A DNA stretch of 64,000 nt from SG8-30 sp964406445 (GCA_964406445.1 CAYORU010000004.1:114698-178697); one strand, 5' to 3'; shown: positions 1-8,481, numbered from the stretch's first letter. Notes: generated from the sequence alone by a model not told the origin. Made by a program: numbers and translations.

Positions 1-1
1 C

Positions 2-1069
2 AAGTACTTTGTCGGGCTGCCCGAGATGGTGATGAACTACTTCAGGTTCGTCGCGATGGAGTGCCGCGAGATCATGGCGGCGCTCGGCGTGCGCAGCATC
101 GCCGAGCTGATCGGGCGCACCGAGCTGCTCTACATCGCCGAGGGCGAGACCGAGAAGCAGCGCAAGCTCGACCTGAGCCCTATCCTGTCGACCGCGGGGC
201 TCGCCGACGACAAGCCGCAGTTCTGCCTCGACCCGCGCAACGAGCCTTTCGACAAGGGCGAGCTCGCCGAGCAGATGGTGCGCGACATGCTGCCGGCCAT
301 CGAGTCGCGTTCCGGCGGCAGCTTCGAGTACGAGGTCAAGAACTGGCACCGCTCGATCGGGGCGCGGGTCTCGGGAGAGATCGCGCGCCGCCACGGCAAC
401 TACGGCATGTCGGAGGCGCCGCTGACCGTGCGCCTGACCGGCAGCGCCGGGCAGAGCCTCGGCGTGTGGAACGCCGGCGGCCTGCACTTGCACCTCGAGG
501 GCGACGCCAACGATTACGTCGGCAAGGGCATGGCGGCGGGGCGCATCGTGCTCTCGCCGCCGCGCGGCTCGGGCTTCGTCGCGCGCGAGACCCCGATCAT
601 GGGCAACACCTGCCTGTACGGCGCGACCGGCGGCGAGCTGTTCGCGGCCGGCACGGCGGGCGAGCGCTTCGCCGTGCGCAACTCCGGCGCGGTGGCGGTG
701 GTGGAGGGCGCGGGCGACCACTGCTGCGAATACATGACCGGCGGCGTGGTGGTCGTCCTCGGCCGCACCGGCGTCAACTTCGGCGCCGGCTTCACCGGCG
801 GCTTCGCCTACGTGCTCGACCTCGACCGCGACTTCGTCGACCGCTACAACCACGAGCTCGTCGACATCCACCGCATCCAGTCGGAGGGCATGGAGGCGCA
901 CTACCAGCACCTGCGCAGCCTGGTCGAGACGCAGCACAAGCTGACGGGCAGCGTCTGGGCGCGGGAGATCCTGAACGACTTCCGCAGCTTCGCGCCGAAG
1001 TTCTGGCTGGTGAAGCCGAAGGCGGCCGACGTCGACTCGTTGATCGAAAACCTCCGCCGCGCCGCCTGA
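2..1069 (+). CDS. gltB: Glutamate synthase large subunit, C-terminal part (5' end outside window)
   Basis: Large (alpha) subunit of NADPH-dependent GOGAT, which transfers the amide of glutamine to 2-oxoglutarate. Only the last ~355 residues are present; the frame is open from base 2 (KYFVGLPEMVMNYF...), so the gene starts upstream of the window. The opening residues are the end of the FMN/Fe-S synthase domain (FVAMECREIMAALG, LIGRTELL). From about residue 140 of the visible part comes the GXGXG beta-helix domain with repeating glycine-rich turns (GDANDYVGKGMAAGRI, MGNTCLYGATGGELFAAG, VVEGAGDHCCEYMTGG). The stop is 10 nt before gltD, so both subunits are co-transcribed. Confident identification; only the truncation limits it. 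Confidence 0.96.
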   Translation, partial: KYFVGLPEMVMNYFRFVAMECREIMAALGVRSIAELIGRTELLYIAEGETEKQRKLDLSPILSTAGLADDKPQFCLDPRNEPFDKGELAEQMVRDMLPAIESRSGGSFEYEVKNWHRSIGARVSGEIARRHGNYGMSEAPLTVRLTGSAGQSLGVWNAGGLHLHLEGDANDYVGKGMAAGRIVLSPPRGSGFVARETPIMGNTCLYGATGGELFAAGTAGERFAVRNSGAVAVVEGAGDHCCEYMTGGVVVVLGRTGVNFGAGFTGGFAYVLDLDRDFVDRYNHELVDIHRIQSEGMEAHYQHLRSLVETQHKLTGSVWAREILNDFRSFAPKFWLVKPKAADVDSLIENLRRAA

Positions 1070-1079
1070 GGACCGCAAG

Positions 1080-2489
1080 ATGGCCACCCGCACCCTCCAG
1101 TTCCTCGAGATCCCCCGCCGCGACCCGGAGAAGCTGCCGGTCGGCGAGCGACTGGCCGGATTCCGCGAGATCTACGCGCAGTTCGACGCGCAGGGCGCCG
1201 CCGAGCAGGCAGGACGCTGCCTGTCCTGCGGCAACCCGTTCTGCGAGTGGAAGTGCCCGGTGCACAACTACATCCCGAACTGGCTGAACCTGATCGCCGA
1301 GGGCAAGCTGTTCGAGGCCGCGGAGCTCTCGCACAAGACCAACTCGCTGCCGGAGATCTGCGGGCGGATCTGTCCGCAGGACCGGCTCTGCGAGGGCGCC
1401 TGCACGCTGAACGACGGCCTCGGCGCGGTGACCATCGGCTCGGTCGAGAAGTACATCACCGACGAGGCGCTGAAGCAGGGCTGGCGGCCGGACCTGTCCG
1501 CAGTGAAGCAGACCGGCAAGCGGGTCGCCATCGTCGGCGCCGGCCCGGCCGGGCTCGCCTGCGCCGACATCCTCGCGCGCAACGGCGTGGCGCCGGTGGT
1601 CTACGACCGCTACGAGCGCATCGGCGGCTTGCTGACCTTCGGCATCCCGCCGTTCAAGCTCGAGAAGCAGGTCGTGGAGATGCGCCGCGAGATCCTCGAG
1701 GGCATGGGCGTTCAGTTCCGCCTCGGCGTCGAGATCGGCCGCGACCTGCCCTTCGCGCAGCTCGTGGAGGAGCACGACGCGGTGTTCCTCGGCATGGGCA
1801 CGTACAAGTACGTGAAGGGCGACTTCCCGGGCGAGGACCTGCCGGGCGTGCACGAGGCGCTGCCGTACCTCGTGTCGAACATCAACCGGGAGCTCGGCCT
1901 CGAGAAGGACCCCGCGGAGTTCCTGAGCCTCGCCGGCAAGCGCGTGGTGGTGCTCGGCGGCGGCGACACCAGCATGGACTGCATCCGCACCGCGCTGCGC
2001 CAGGGCGCTGCGAGCGTCACCTGCACCTACCGCCGCGACGAGCAGAACATGCCGGGCTCGCGCCGCGACTACAAGAACAGCCGCGAGGAAGGCTGCACCT
2101 TCCTGTTCAACCGCCAGCCGGTGGAGATCGTCGGCAAGGACCGTGTCGAGGGCGTGCGCGTGGTCGAGACGCGCCTCGGGCCGCCCGGCGCGCGCGGCCG
2201 GCGGCTGCCGGAGGCGGTGCCCGGCACCGAGCAGGTGCTGCCAGCGGACGCCGTCATCGTCGCCTTCGGCTTCCTGCCCGACCCGCCGGCCTGGTTCGAC
2301 GAGTCGGGAATCCGCGTGCACGACAGCGGCCGCGTGCGCGTCTCGGCGGATCCGCGCCGGCCGTTCCAGACGACCCACGAGAAGGTCTTCGCCGGCGGCG
2401 ACATGGTCCGCGGCTCGGACCTGGTGGTCACCGCCGTGTTCGAGGGCCGCGAGGCCGCGCGCGGGATCCTCGACTACCTCGACGTCTGA
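1080..2489 (+). CDS. gltD: Glutamate synthase small subunit
   Basis: Beta subunit of GOGAT: a flavoprotein that passes electrons from NADPH through Fe-S clusters to GltB. At 469 residues it has the usual length. The N-terminal cysteine-rich adrenodoxin-reductase-like region (CLSCGNPFCEWKCP, CGRICPQDRLCEGAC) supplies the [4Fe-4S] ligands. It is followed by an FAD Rossmann motif (VAIVGAGPAGLACAD, about residue 150), an NADPH motif (VVVLGGGDTSMDC, about 290) and a C-terminal FAD-contact segment (VFAGGDMVRGSDLVV). The start is ATG after GAGGACCGCAAG, 10 nt behind gltB, as expected for a gltBD operon. A dispersed repeat begins 8 nt after its stop. Confidence 0.97.
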   Translation: MATRTLQFLEIPRRDPEKLPVGERLAGFREIYAQFDAQGAAEQAGRCLSCGNPFCEWKCPVHNYIPNWLNLIAEGKLFEAAELSHKTNSLPEICGRICPQDRLCEGACTLNDGLGAVTIGSVEKYITDEALKQGWRPDLSAVKQTGKRVAIVGAGPAGLACADILARNGVAPVVYDRYERIGGLLTFGIPPFKLEKQVVEMRREILEGMGVQFRLGVEIGRDLPFAQLVEEHDAVFLGMGTYKYVKGDFPGEDLPGVHEALPYLVSNINRELGLEKDPAEFLSLAGKRVVVLGGGDTSMDCIRTALRQGAASVTCTYRRDEQNMPGSRRDYKNSREEGCTFLFNRQPVEIVGKDRVEGVRVVETRLGPPGARGRRLPEAVPGTEQVLPADAVIVAFGFLPDPPAWFDESGIRVHDSGRVRVSADPRRPFQTTHEKVFAGGDMVRGSDLVVTAVFEGREAARGILDYLDV

Positions 2490-2496
2490 GGCGAAG

Positions 2497-2556
2497 AAGG
2501 GGACATTCCCTTCCAGCTTGAAACCGAAACTCGAGGGGACATTCGCTTCTAGTTTG
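2497..2556 (+). repeat. Dispersed GGGGACATTC element, two direct copies
   Basis: Two copies of the element, both reading on the plus strand, at 2497-2520 (GGGGACATTCCCTTCCAGCTTG) and 2534-2556 (GGGGACATTCGCTTCTAGTTTG), 13 nt apart and just after the gltD stop. The other copies in the window are inverted pairs, so this one is either a direct duplication or a pair that lost its partner. The sequence resembles the extragenic palindromes mobilised by REP-associated transposases, but no transposase is in the window; that link is inference. Confidence 0.75.
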
Positions 2557-2605
2557 TCCGCTCGCCGGCCACGTCTCTATCTGGGCGCCGGAAAGGAAGA
2601 AGAAA

Positions 2606-2722
2606 ATGCCCCCGTTCCAGGACCTGAGCGTCGCGGTCTACGCAATCTACGTCCTGCTGGTCGCGGTGCCGCTCGTGGTGATGCCGGTGCTCTGGCTCAG
2701 GGAGCGGCGCCGCCGCAAGTAG
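2606..2722 (+). CDS. Putative 38-residue single-pass membrane peptide
   Basis: Short frame with a good purine-rich ribosome-binding site (GGAAAGGAAGAAGAAA directly before the ATG). It encodes 38 residues: a short N-terminus (MPPFQDLS), one hydrophobic segment of about 22 residues (roughly 9-31, rich in V, L, Y, P) and a basic tail (RERRRRK), so the predicted topology is N-out/C-in. It lies between the gltD repeats and the converging glycine-zipper gene. I do not recognise a family. Small membrane proteins of this shape often modulate a larger membrane complex, but nothing here names a partner. It could be spurious; the RBS plus clean transmembrane pattern is the case for it. Confidence 0.5.
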   Translation: MPPFQDLSVAVYAIYVLLVAVPLVVMPVLWLRERRRRK

Positions 2723-2744
2723 GTCGCGGCGGCGCCGGCCGGCG

Positions 2745-3329
2745 TCAGCGGTCGACCAGCCGCCACTCGCCTTCGCGGACCCGGCAGGCGGCCGCGGGCT
2801 CGCTCATCCTGCGGCCGCGATAGTCGCGCTCGAACTCGAAATTGCGGCAGGTGTAGCCGTCGCGCTTGAAGCCGTCGCGCAGCGTCACGGCGTAGCCCAG
2901 GTCCGGCTGGGAGCCGTCCCAGTACACCCGCTGGCCCATCTGGCCGATTTCCAGTGCATGGCCGAGGCAGGCGCGATCCGAGTCGTTCATCTCGCGGCCG
3001 ATCTGCCGGCCGATGAGGGCGCCGACGGTCGCGCCCACGAGGATGGCGACGAGGTCGTTGCCGCCATCGTGGACCGCGGCGCCGATCGCGCCGCCGACCA
3101 CCGCGCCGACGACCGTGCCGACCTGGTCGCGGTTGCAGCGGCCGCCCGTGATGCCGTAGTCGCGGTCCCAGCGGTGCCCGGTGTAGCCGGTGTAGCGCGC
3201 GGCTTCCTTGGCGCGGTAGCCGTGCGCGGGCGCCCACGGCGGCGGCGCGGCGAGCGCCGGCGCGGCGGCGAACAGCAGGCCGAACGCCGTCGCGGCGAGG
3301 CCGCGGCTCAGGAGTCGGGACGTCGTCAT
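2745..3329 (-). CDS. Exported glycine-zipper protein (17-kDa surface-antigen type)
   Basis: 194-residue exported protein. The signal peptide is MTTSRLLSRGLAATAFG... ending about ALAAPPP. The centre holds a glycine-zipper pair of hydrophobic helices (GTVVGAVVGGAIGAAV, then LVGATVGALIGRQIG), typical of the outer-membrane glycine-zipper 2TM family, with a conserved acidic/aromatic linker. The C-terminal ~80 residues (RVYWDGSQPDLGYAV, TCRNFEFERDY) look like the small surface-antigen domain that follows the zipper in many proteobacteria. The ATG is chosen because AGAGGTGA lies 6-8 nt upstream. A role in envelope integrity is inferred from the family only. It stands alone in its orientation, with no obvious operon. 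Confidence 0.75.
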   Translation of the reverse strand: MTTSRLLSRGLAATAFGLLFAAAPALAAPPPWAPAHGYRAKEAARYTGYTGHRWDRDYGITGGRCNRDQVGTVVGAVVGGAIGAAVHDGGNDLVAILVGATVGALIGRQIGREMNDSDRACLGHALEIGQMGQRVYWDGSQPDLGYAVTLRDGFKRDGYTCRNFEFERDYRGRRMSEPAAACRVREGEWRLVDR

Positions 3330-3437
3330 CGAAGTCACCTCTCGTGCCGGGCGGAAGCCCCCGGTCTCGGAGTCAAGGATTGCGCAGAACCCCTGAACCG
3401 TGCCTGAAGGCCTGTCGCGATCTGCGGACGGCATCAC

Positions 3438-3587
3438 GAAACCCCCAAAACCCAGGGGACATTCCCTTCTAGTTTGCTGCCGCCGGGCCAACACCCGGAC
3501 TGGGACAGGCAAACAAGAAGGGAATGTCCCCTTGGGTTCCAAACAAGAAGGGAATGTCCCCTGGGCTTTCTGGGTTTTGGGGGTTTC
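3438..3587. repeat. Compound inverted repeat with three GGGGACATTC copies
   Basis: A nested palindrome fills the gap before the gene ending at 3590. Outer arms 3438-3455 and 3570-3587 are an 18-bp perfect inverted repeat (GAAACCCCCAAAACCCAG and its complement). Inside are one plus-strand core (3454-3476, GGGGACATTCCCTTCTAGTTTG) and two minus-strand cores (3510-3537 and 3541-3562, AAACAAGAAGGGAATGTCCCC). The right edge is 2 nt from the stop codon of the minus-strand gene. Confidence 0.85.
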
Positions 3588-3589
3588 CG

Positions 3590-4321
3590 TCAGCGGCTGA
3601 GTTCGACCAGCTCGTAGTGGGTCTGCATGTAGCCGGCGACGCCGCCCTTGAGGAACAGGAACTCGCCGTCGGCGGTGCACCAGACGTCATAAGGCGGGTG
3701 CTCCTGCGGCAGCCCGGGCGCCGACACGAACTGGAAGTGCAGCGCGTCGAAGCGACCGGCGCCGACCTCGACGCGTTCCTCGCCGACGAACTTCACGTGC
3801 ACGCCGATGGAGAACAGCATCGGGCCGGTGGCGCCGCGGTGGTCCGGCGAGGACAGCAGCATCTGGTCGAGGCTCTGCACCTCGCCGGGCCGGCGCTGGT
3901 CGAACAGCCGCAGGTGCCAGGCGTCGCAGGCGATCGAGTGGTTCTGGAAGGTCCGCAGCGGCCGGGCGAGATCCATGCGCTGCGAGACCCGGCCTTCGAG
4001 CGCGGTCCAGGTCTCGCACTCCGCATACTGGGGGTGGAAGCGGAACCAGCCGGAGCCCATGAAGCGATCGCCGACCGAGAGCCTCACGTAGCAGTCGGTC
4101 GGCCGCCACTCGGCGTCCAGCGAGTACACGATGTCGCGCATCACGGCCGGGCGGTCGTCGATCTCGCAGTGCGCGCTGCAGCTGCGGCTGCCGTCGGCGT
4201 GGACGCTGATGATGAAGTATTCGCGGCCGCGTTCCTGGCCCATCCGCTCGGGCTTGCGGCTCGTGTAGAGGATCTTCCCGCGGATGTTCTGGTGGTCGAG
4301 CTGCAGCAGGCTGGACGACAT
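3590..4321 (-). CDS. Conserved-looking hypothetical cytoplasmic protein
   Basis: 243 residues, no signal peptide or membrane segment. I do not recognise the family. The sequence looks like a beta-rich ligand-binding fold with many aromatic residues (YFIISVHADGSRSCSAHCEIDD, GSGWFRFHPQYAECETWTALEG, PPYDVWCTADGEFLFL). It has scattered cysteines without a metal motif. Its C-terminal strand pattern (RFDALHFQF...YDVWCTADGEFLFLKGGVAGYMQTHYELVEL) recalls lipid-binding or DUF3108-type barrels, but this is only an impression. The ATG at 4321 is chosen over the GTG at 4330 because GGAGG lies 8 nt before the ATG. It is divergent from the membrane gene at 4428. Confidence 0.7.
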   Translation of the reverse strand: MSSSLLQLDHQNIRGKILYTSRKPERMGQERGREYFIISVHADGSRSCSAHCEIDDRPAVMRDIVYSLDAEWRPTDCYVRLSVGDRFMGSGWFRFHPQYAECETWTALEGRVSQRMDLARPLRTFQNHSIACDAWHLRLFDQRRPGEVQSLDQMLLSSPDHRGATGPMLFSIGVHVKFVGEERVEVGAGRFDALHFQFVSAPGLPQEHPPYDVWCTADGEFLFLKGGVAGYMQTHYELVELSR

Positions 4322-4427
4322 GGCTTGCACCTCCGGTCAGGCCGAAGCTTAGCGGATCGACTACGCCGGGGCACCCGCGGCGCTGCTATCCTTGTCGCCT
4401 GGCAATGCCTCGCGGGAGACGCAAGCG

Positions 4428-4850
4428 ATGACCAACGGCGCGAACCTGCAAGAAGCCCGGGCCCCGGTGGACCCGAGCCTCGTCACCTACACCCACGTCA
4501 TCTACGCCCTGCACGCGCTGTCGGCGGCGATCGGCATCCTCGGCGCGGCGAGCATCGTCGGCTCCTTCGTCTTCGGCGTGCCGTCCATCGTCGCCGTCAT
4601 CATGAACTACGCGCGTCGCTCGGCCGTGCGCGGCACCTGGCTCGACTCGCACTTCGGCTGGCAGATCCGCACCTTCTGGTACGCGCTGCTGCTGACGGTC
4701 ATCGTCCTGGTCCTGTCGGGACCGCTGATGCTGATCGTCATCGGCTTCGTGACGGCCGCGATGGGCATCTTCCTCATCGGCCTTTGGATCGTCTACCGCG
4801 TCGCGCGCGGCTGGCTCGCGCTCCGGGACGGCCGCACCGTCGGCAGCTGA
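4428..4850 (+). CDS. Small integral membrane protein, uncharacterised
   Basis: 140 residues with about three hydrophobic helices: near 20-60 (VIYALHALSAAIGILGAASI and the following segment), then a loop with the motif GTWLDSHFGWQIRTFWYALL, then two closely spaced helices (LTVIVLVLSGPLMLIVIGF, MGIFLIGLWIVYRVARGW). This resembles the predicted inner-membrane family COG3671/DUF4870-like found in beta- and gammaproteobacteria; the function is unknown. The ATG at 4428 follows GGGAGAC; a TTG further upstream lacks a site. It converges with the MATE gene 16 nt downstream. Confidence 0.7.
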   Translation: MTNGANLQEARAPVDPSLVTYTHVIYALHALSAAIGILGAASIVGSFVFGVPSIVAVIMNYARRSAVRGTWLDSHFGWQIRTFWYALLLTVIVLVLSGPLMLIVIGFVTAAMGIFLIGLWIVYRVARGWLALRDGRTVGS

Positions 4851-4865
4851 GCCGGCGCCCGCGCC

Positions 4866-6176
4866 TCAGGCCGCTGCGAAGCGGCCGCGGCGCATCTCGC
4901 GCCCGAGCAGCCAGGCCTGCGCGAGCCCGCGCGCGGCGAAGAACAGCAGGAACGCGAGCCACAGCCCGTGGTTGCCGAGGGGCCTGAGCAGCCACCAGGC
5001 CGGCAGGTAGACGCCGAGCGCGGCCAGCAGCATGGTGTCGCGCATCTGCCGGGTGAGCGTCGCGCCGACGAACACGCCGTCGAACAGGAATGCCCAGCAG
5101 CCCACGAGCGGCACGGCGACCAGCCAGGGCAGGTATTCGCGCGCCAGCGCCCGCAGATCCGGCTGCGTGGTCATGAGGTCGACCAGCAGCGGCCCGCCGG
5201 CCCAGAACGCGAGCGAGAGCACGAGCGCGACCGCGAGCGACCATTGCGCCGCGAGCGACACCGACCGGCGGAACATCGCCCGGTCGCCCGCGCCGATGGC
5301 GCGCCCCACCAGCGACTCGGCGGCGTTGGCGAAGCCGTCGAGCGCGAAGGCGGCGAGGTAGAGGAAGTTGAGCAGCAGCGCGTTCGCTGCGAGCACCGCG
5401 CTGCCGAAGCGCGCGCCCATGGCGGTGAGGAAGGCGAAGCAGAGCATCAGCGCGGCGGTGCGAACGAGCAGCGGCAGGTTCACGTCGACGTAGCGCCGCC
5501 ACGGTGGCGCGGCGGCCGCGGCGCTGCCGGCAGCGCGGCGGGCACGCAGGGCGAGCGCGAGGCCCAGCGCGATGCCCGCGTATTCCGCGATGACCGTCGC
5601 CAGCGCCACCCCGCGCGCGGCGAGGCCGAAGCCCAGCACGAAGGCGAAGTCGAGCACGACGTTCAGGACGTTGACCAGCAGGACGATCGCAAGCGGCGAG
5701 CGACCGTCGCCGCGGCCGATGAACCAGCCGGTCAGCACGAACAGCGCCAGGGTTGCCGGCGCGCCGGCGAGGCGCACGGCGAAGTAGCCCGAGGCCTCTG
5801 CGAGCACCGCCGGCTCGGGGTCGATGAGCGCGAAAGCCAGCGCACGGAGCGGCACCGACAGCGCGACCAGCGCCAGCGCGAGGCCGAGGGCGACGGCGAG
5901 GCCCTGGCGCAGCACCGCGAAGGTCGCCGCGGCGTCGCCGGCCCCGTGCGCCTGCGCGGCGAGGCCGGTGGTGCCCATGCGCAGGAAGTTGAGCGCGGTG
6001 AACAGCACGCTGAAGACCGTGGCGCCGACCGCGACCCCGGCGAGGCTCGACGGGTCGTCCAGCCGGCCCACCGCGGCGGCGTCGGCGATGCCGACGAGCG
6101 GCACCGTGACGTTGGCGAGGATCATCGGCAGCGCGACGTCGAGGACGTCGCGATGGCGTGGCGGTGGCGGACGCAT
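4866..6176 (-). CDS. MATE-family multidrug exporter (DinF/NorM type)
   Basis: 436 residues with about 12 membrane helices in two homologous halves. The first half begins VLDVALPMILANVTVPLVGIADAAAVGRLDD, the classic MATE/DinF opening in which the Asp of IAD lies in the cation site. The second half begins after the cytoplasmic linker (VDVNLPLLVRTAALMLCFAF). The family exports cationic compounds using a sodium or proton gradient. The sequence is closest in feel to the DinF branch (IGRGDGRSPLAIVLLVNVLNVVLDFAF). It is divergent from tryptophan dioxygenase, and the two share an intergenic stretch of about 110 nt. The substrate cannot be told from sequence. Confidence 0.88.
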   Translation of the reverse strand: MRPPPPRHRDVLDVALPMILANVTVPLVGIADAAAVGRLDDPSSLAGVAVGATVFSVLFTALNFLRMGTTGLAAQAHGAGDAAATFAVLRQGLAVALGLALALVALSVPLRALAFALIDPEPAVLAEASGYFAVRLAGAPATLALFVLTGWFIGRGDGRSPLAIVLLVNVLNVVLDFAFVLGFGLAARGVALATVIAEYAGIALGLALALRARRAAGSAAAAAPPWRRYVDVNLPLLVRTAALMLCFAFLTAMGARFGSAVLAANALLLNFLYLAAFALDGFANAAESLVGRAIGAGDRAMFRRSVSLAAQWSLAVALVLSLAFWAGGPLLVDLMTTQPDLRALAREYLPWLVAVPLVGCWAFLFDGVFVGATLTRQMRDTMLLAALGVYLPAWWLLRPLGNHGLWLAFLLFFAARGLAQAWLLGREMRRGRFAAA

Positions 6177-6285
6177 GCCCGACTATGGCCGATCGGCCGG
6201 GGCGACGCGAGGGCCCTCGCGGGGCAGCCGGGCCTCGACATCGACGCCGGTGCCGCGCATCCTTCTGTCCCGAGCCGAAGCCGCC

Positions 6286-7143
6286 ATGCCCACGAACTCC
6301 CACCCGCCCGATCCCCCGCCCGCCGCGCCGGTCGCCTCGGAGGCGGTGCACTGGGACCCGGATATCAGCTACACGAGCTACCTCCAGCTCGACCGGCTGC
6401 TCGACTGCCAGAAGCCCCGCTCGGCGGAGCACGATGAGATGCTCTTCATCGTGATCCACCAGGCCTCAGAGCTGTGGATCAAGCTCTGCATCTTCGAGAT
6501 CGAGGCGGCCATGCGGCGCATCGACGCGGGAGACATCGGCCCGGCGCTCAAGATGCTCGCGCGCGTGGCGCGCATCCAGGACCAGCTGACCCAGTCCTGG
6601 GCGGTGCTGTCCACGCTGACCCCGGCCGACTACAGCCGCTTCCGGGACGCGCTCGGCCAGAGCTCCGGCTTCCAGTCCTGGCAGTACCGGCAGCTCGAGT
6701 TCCGGCTCGGCAACAAGCACGAGGCGATGATCCGGGCCCATCGCAGCAACCCAGCGGCGCACGCCCTCCTCGAGCGGGTCCTGCGCGAGCCGGGCCTGTA
6801 CGACGTGGTGCTGCGGCAGCTCTCGCGGCGCGGCTTCGACGTGCCCGCGGCGGCCGTCGACCGGGACTGGTCGCTGCCCTACGAGCCGCACGCGGGCGTG
6901 GAGGCCTGCTGGGCGCAGGTCTACGCGGCGACCGAGCGGCACTGGGAGCTGTACGACCTCGCCGAGAAGCTCGTCGACCTCGACCACCAGTTCCAGCGCT
7001 GGCGCTTCGAGCACATGAAGACGGTGGAACGCATCATCGGCTACCGGCGCGGCACCGGCGGCACCTCGGGCGTCGCCTACCTGGTGAAGGCGATGGAGCG
7101 GCGGCTGTTCCCGGAGCTGTGGAACCTGCGGACCGGACTGTGA
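6286..7143 (+). CDS. kynA: Tryptophan 2,3-dioxygenase
   Basis: Heme enzyme that opens the indole ring of L-tryptophan to N-formylkynurenine, the first step of the kynurenine pathway. At 285 residues it is typical of bacterial TDO. Family hallmarks are YTSYLQLDRLLDCQKP, MLFIVIHQASELWIKL, the FRDALGQSSGFQSWQYRQLEF substrate/heme segment, and the C-terminal HMKTVERIIGYRRGTGGTSG loop with YLVKAMERRLFPELW. The ATG at 6286 is the only start that leaves a normal short N-terminus. Its stop overlaps the kynureninase start (GTGA), so the two are translated together. No formamidase is visible next door, so that step must be encoded elsewhere. Confidence 0.96.
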   Translation: MPTNSHPPDPPPAAPVASEAVHWDPDISYTSYLQLDRLLDCQKPRSAEHDEMLFIVIHQASELWIKLCIFEIEAAMRRIDAGDIGPALKMLARVARIQDQLTQSWAVLSTLTPADYSRFRDALGQSSGFQSWQYRQLEFRLGNKHEAMIRAHRSNPAAHALLERVLREPGLYDVVLRQLSRRGFDVPAAAVDRDWSLPYEPHAGVEACWAQVYAATERHWELYDLAEKLVDLDHQFQRWRFEHMKTVERIIGYRRGTGGTSGVAYLVKAMERRLFPELWNLRTGL

Positions 7144-8393
7144 CGACGCCGACCGGCGCCGCGGGCCGCGACGACTGCGAGGCGCTCGATCTCGCCGACG
7201 CGCTGGCCGCCCGCCGCGGGCTGTTCCTGCTCGAGGACGGGCGCGTCTATCTCGACGGCAACTCGCTCGGCCCGCTGACGCGCGCGGCGCGTCGGCGCGT
7301 GCAGGAGGTGCTGGACGCCGAGTGGGGGCGCGACCTGATCGGCGGCTGGAACGAGCACGGCTGGGTGGATCTGCCGGTGCGCCTCGGCGCGCGCATCGCG
7401 CCGCTGCTTGGCGCCGCGCCGCGCGACCTGCTGGTGGCCGACTCGACCACCGTCAACCTGTTCAGCCTCTCGGCCTCGTTCCTGCGCGAGGCCGGCGCGC
7501 GGACCCGCGTGGTGACCGAGCTCGGCAACTTCCCGACCGATCTCTACGTGCTGCAGGGCCTCGCGGACCTCATGCCCGGGCGCGTCGAGCTGCTGGCCGT
7601 GCCGCGCGAGGACCTGCTGGCCGCGATCGACGGGCGCACCGCGCTGGTGGTGCTGACGCACGTGCATTACCGCAGCGCCGAGATGTGGGACCTGCCCGCC
7701 GTCACCGCCGCCGCGCAGGCGCGGGGCGCCGCGGTGCTGTGGGACCTTTCGCACAGCGTCGGCGCGGTGCCGCTCGACCTGGCGGGCGCCGGTGCCGACC
7801 TCGCGGTCGGCTGCACCTACAAGTACCTGAACGGCGGCCCGGGGGCGCCGGCCTTCCTGTACGTCCGGCCGGAGCTGCAGTCGCGGCTCGAGCCGGTGAT
7901 CTCGGGCTGGTTCGGCCACGCCTCGCCGTTCGCCTTCGAAGACCAGTACCGGCCCGCTGCCGGCATCGCCCGCTTCCGCGCCGGCACGCCGGGGATCCTC
8001 GGCATGGCCGCGCTCGACGGCGCCCTCGACGCCTTCGACGGCCTCGACATGCAGGTCCTGCGCGCCAAGTCGCTCGCGCTCACCGACCTGTTCATAGCGC
8101 TCGTCGAGTCGCGCTGCGCGGGTCACGGGCTCGCGCTCGCCACGCCGCGCGAACACGCCCGGCGCGGCAGCCACGTGTCGTTCGCGCACCCGGAAGGCTA
8201 CGGCATCGTGCAGGCGCTGATCGCGCGCGGCGTCACCGGCGATTTCCGCGCGCCCGACGTGCTGCGCTTCGGCTTCACGCCGCTCTACACCCGTTTCGTG
8301 GACGTGTGGGACGCCGTCGAGGCGCTCCTGCAGGTGCTGGTCGGCCGCGAGTGGGAGCGCCCGGAGCACCGCCGGCGTCGGGCGGTCACCTGA
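7140..8393 (+). CDS. kynU: Kynureninase
   Basis: PLP enzyme hydrolysing kynurenine to anthranilate and alanine. 417 residues. Visible family features are YLDGNSLGPL near the N-terminus, DSTTVNLFSL, the GNFPTDLYV segment, WDLSHSVGAVPLDL with the PLP-ring aspartate, and CTYKYLNGGPGAPAF containing the Schiff-base lysine. Near the C-terminus is DFRAPDVLRFGFTPLYTRF. The GTG start overlaps the kynA stop. With kynA it forms a two-gene tryptophan-catabolic operon, whose anthranilate product could feed aerobic ring degradation or biosynthesis. Confidence 0.95.
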   Translation: MTTPTGAAGRDDCEALDLADALAARRGLFLLEDGRVYLDGNSLGPLTRAARRRVQEVLDAEWGRDLIGGWNEHGWVDLPVRLGARIAPLLGAAPRDLLVADSTTVNLFSLSASFLREAGARTRVVTELGNFPTDLYVLQGLADLMPGRVELLAVPREDLLAAIDGRTALVVLTHVHYRSAEMWDLPAVTAAAQARGAAVLWDLSHSVGAVPLDLAGAGADLAVGCTYKYLNGGPGAPAFLYVRPELQSRLEPVISGWFGHASPFAFEDQYRPAAGIARFRAGTPGILGMAALDGALDAFDGLDMQVLRAKSLALTDLFIALVESRCAGHGLALATPREHARRGSHVSFAHPEGYGIVQALIARGVTGDFRAPDVLRFGFTPLYTRFVDVWDAVEALLQVLVGREWERPEHRRRRAVT

Positions 8394-8481
8394 GGGTCAG
8401 GACCGGCGCCGAGGTGGCGCGTTCGCTTGGGGGCCGGAGCCGGCGGTAGTAGGATCGCGGGAGGCAGACGAGGGGATCGGG

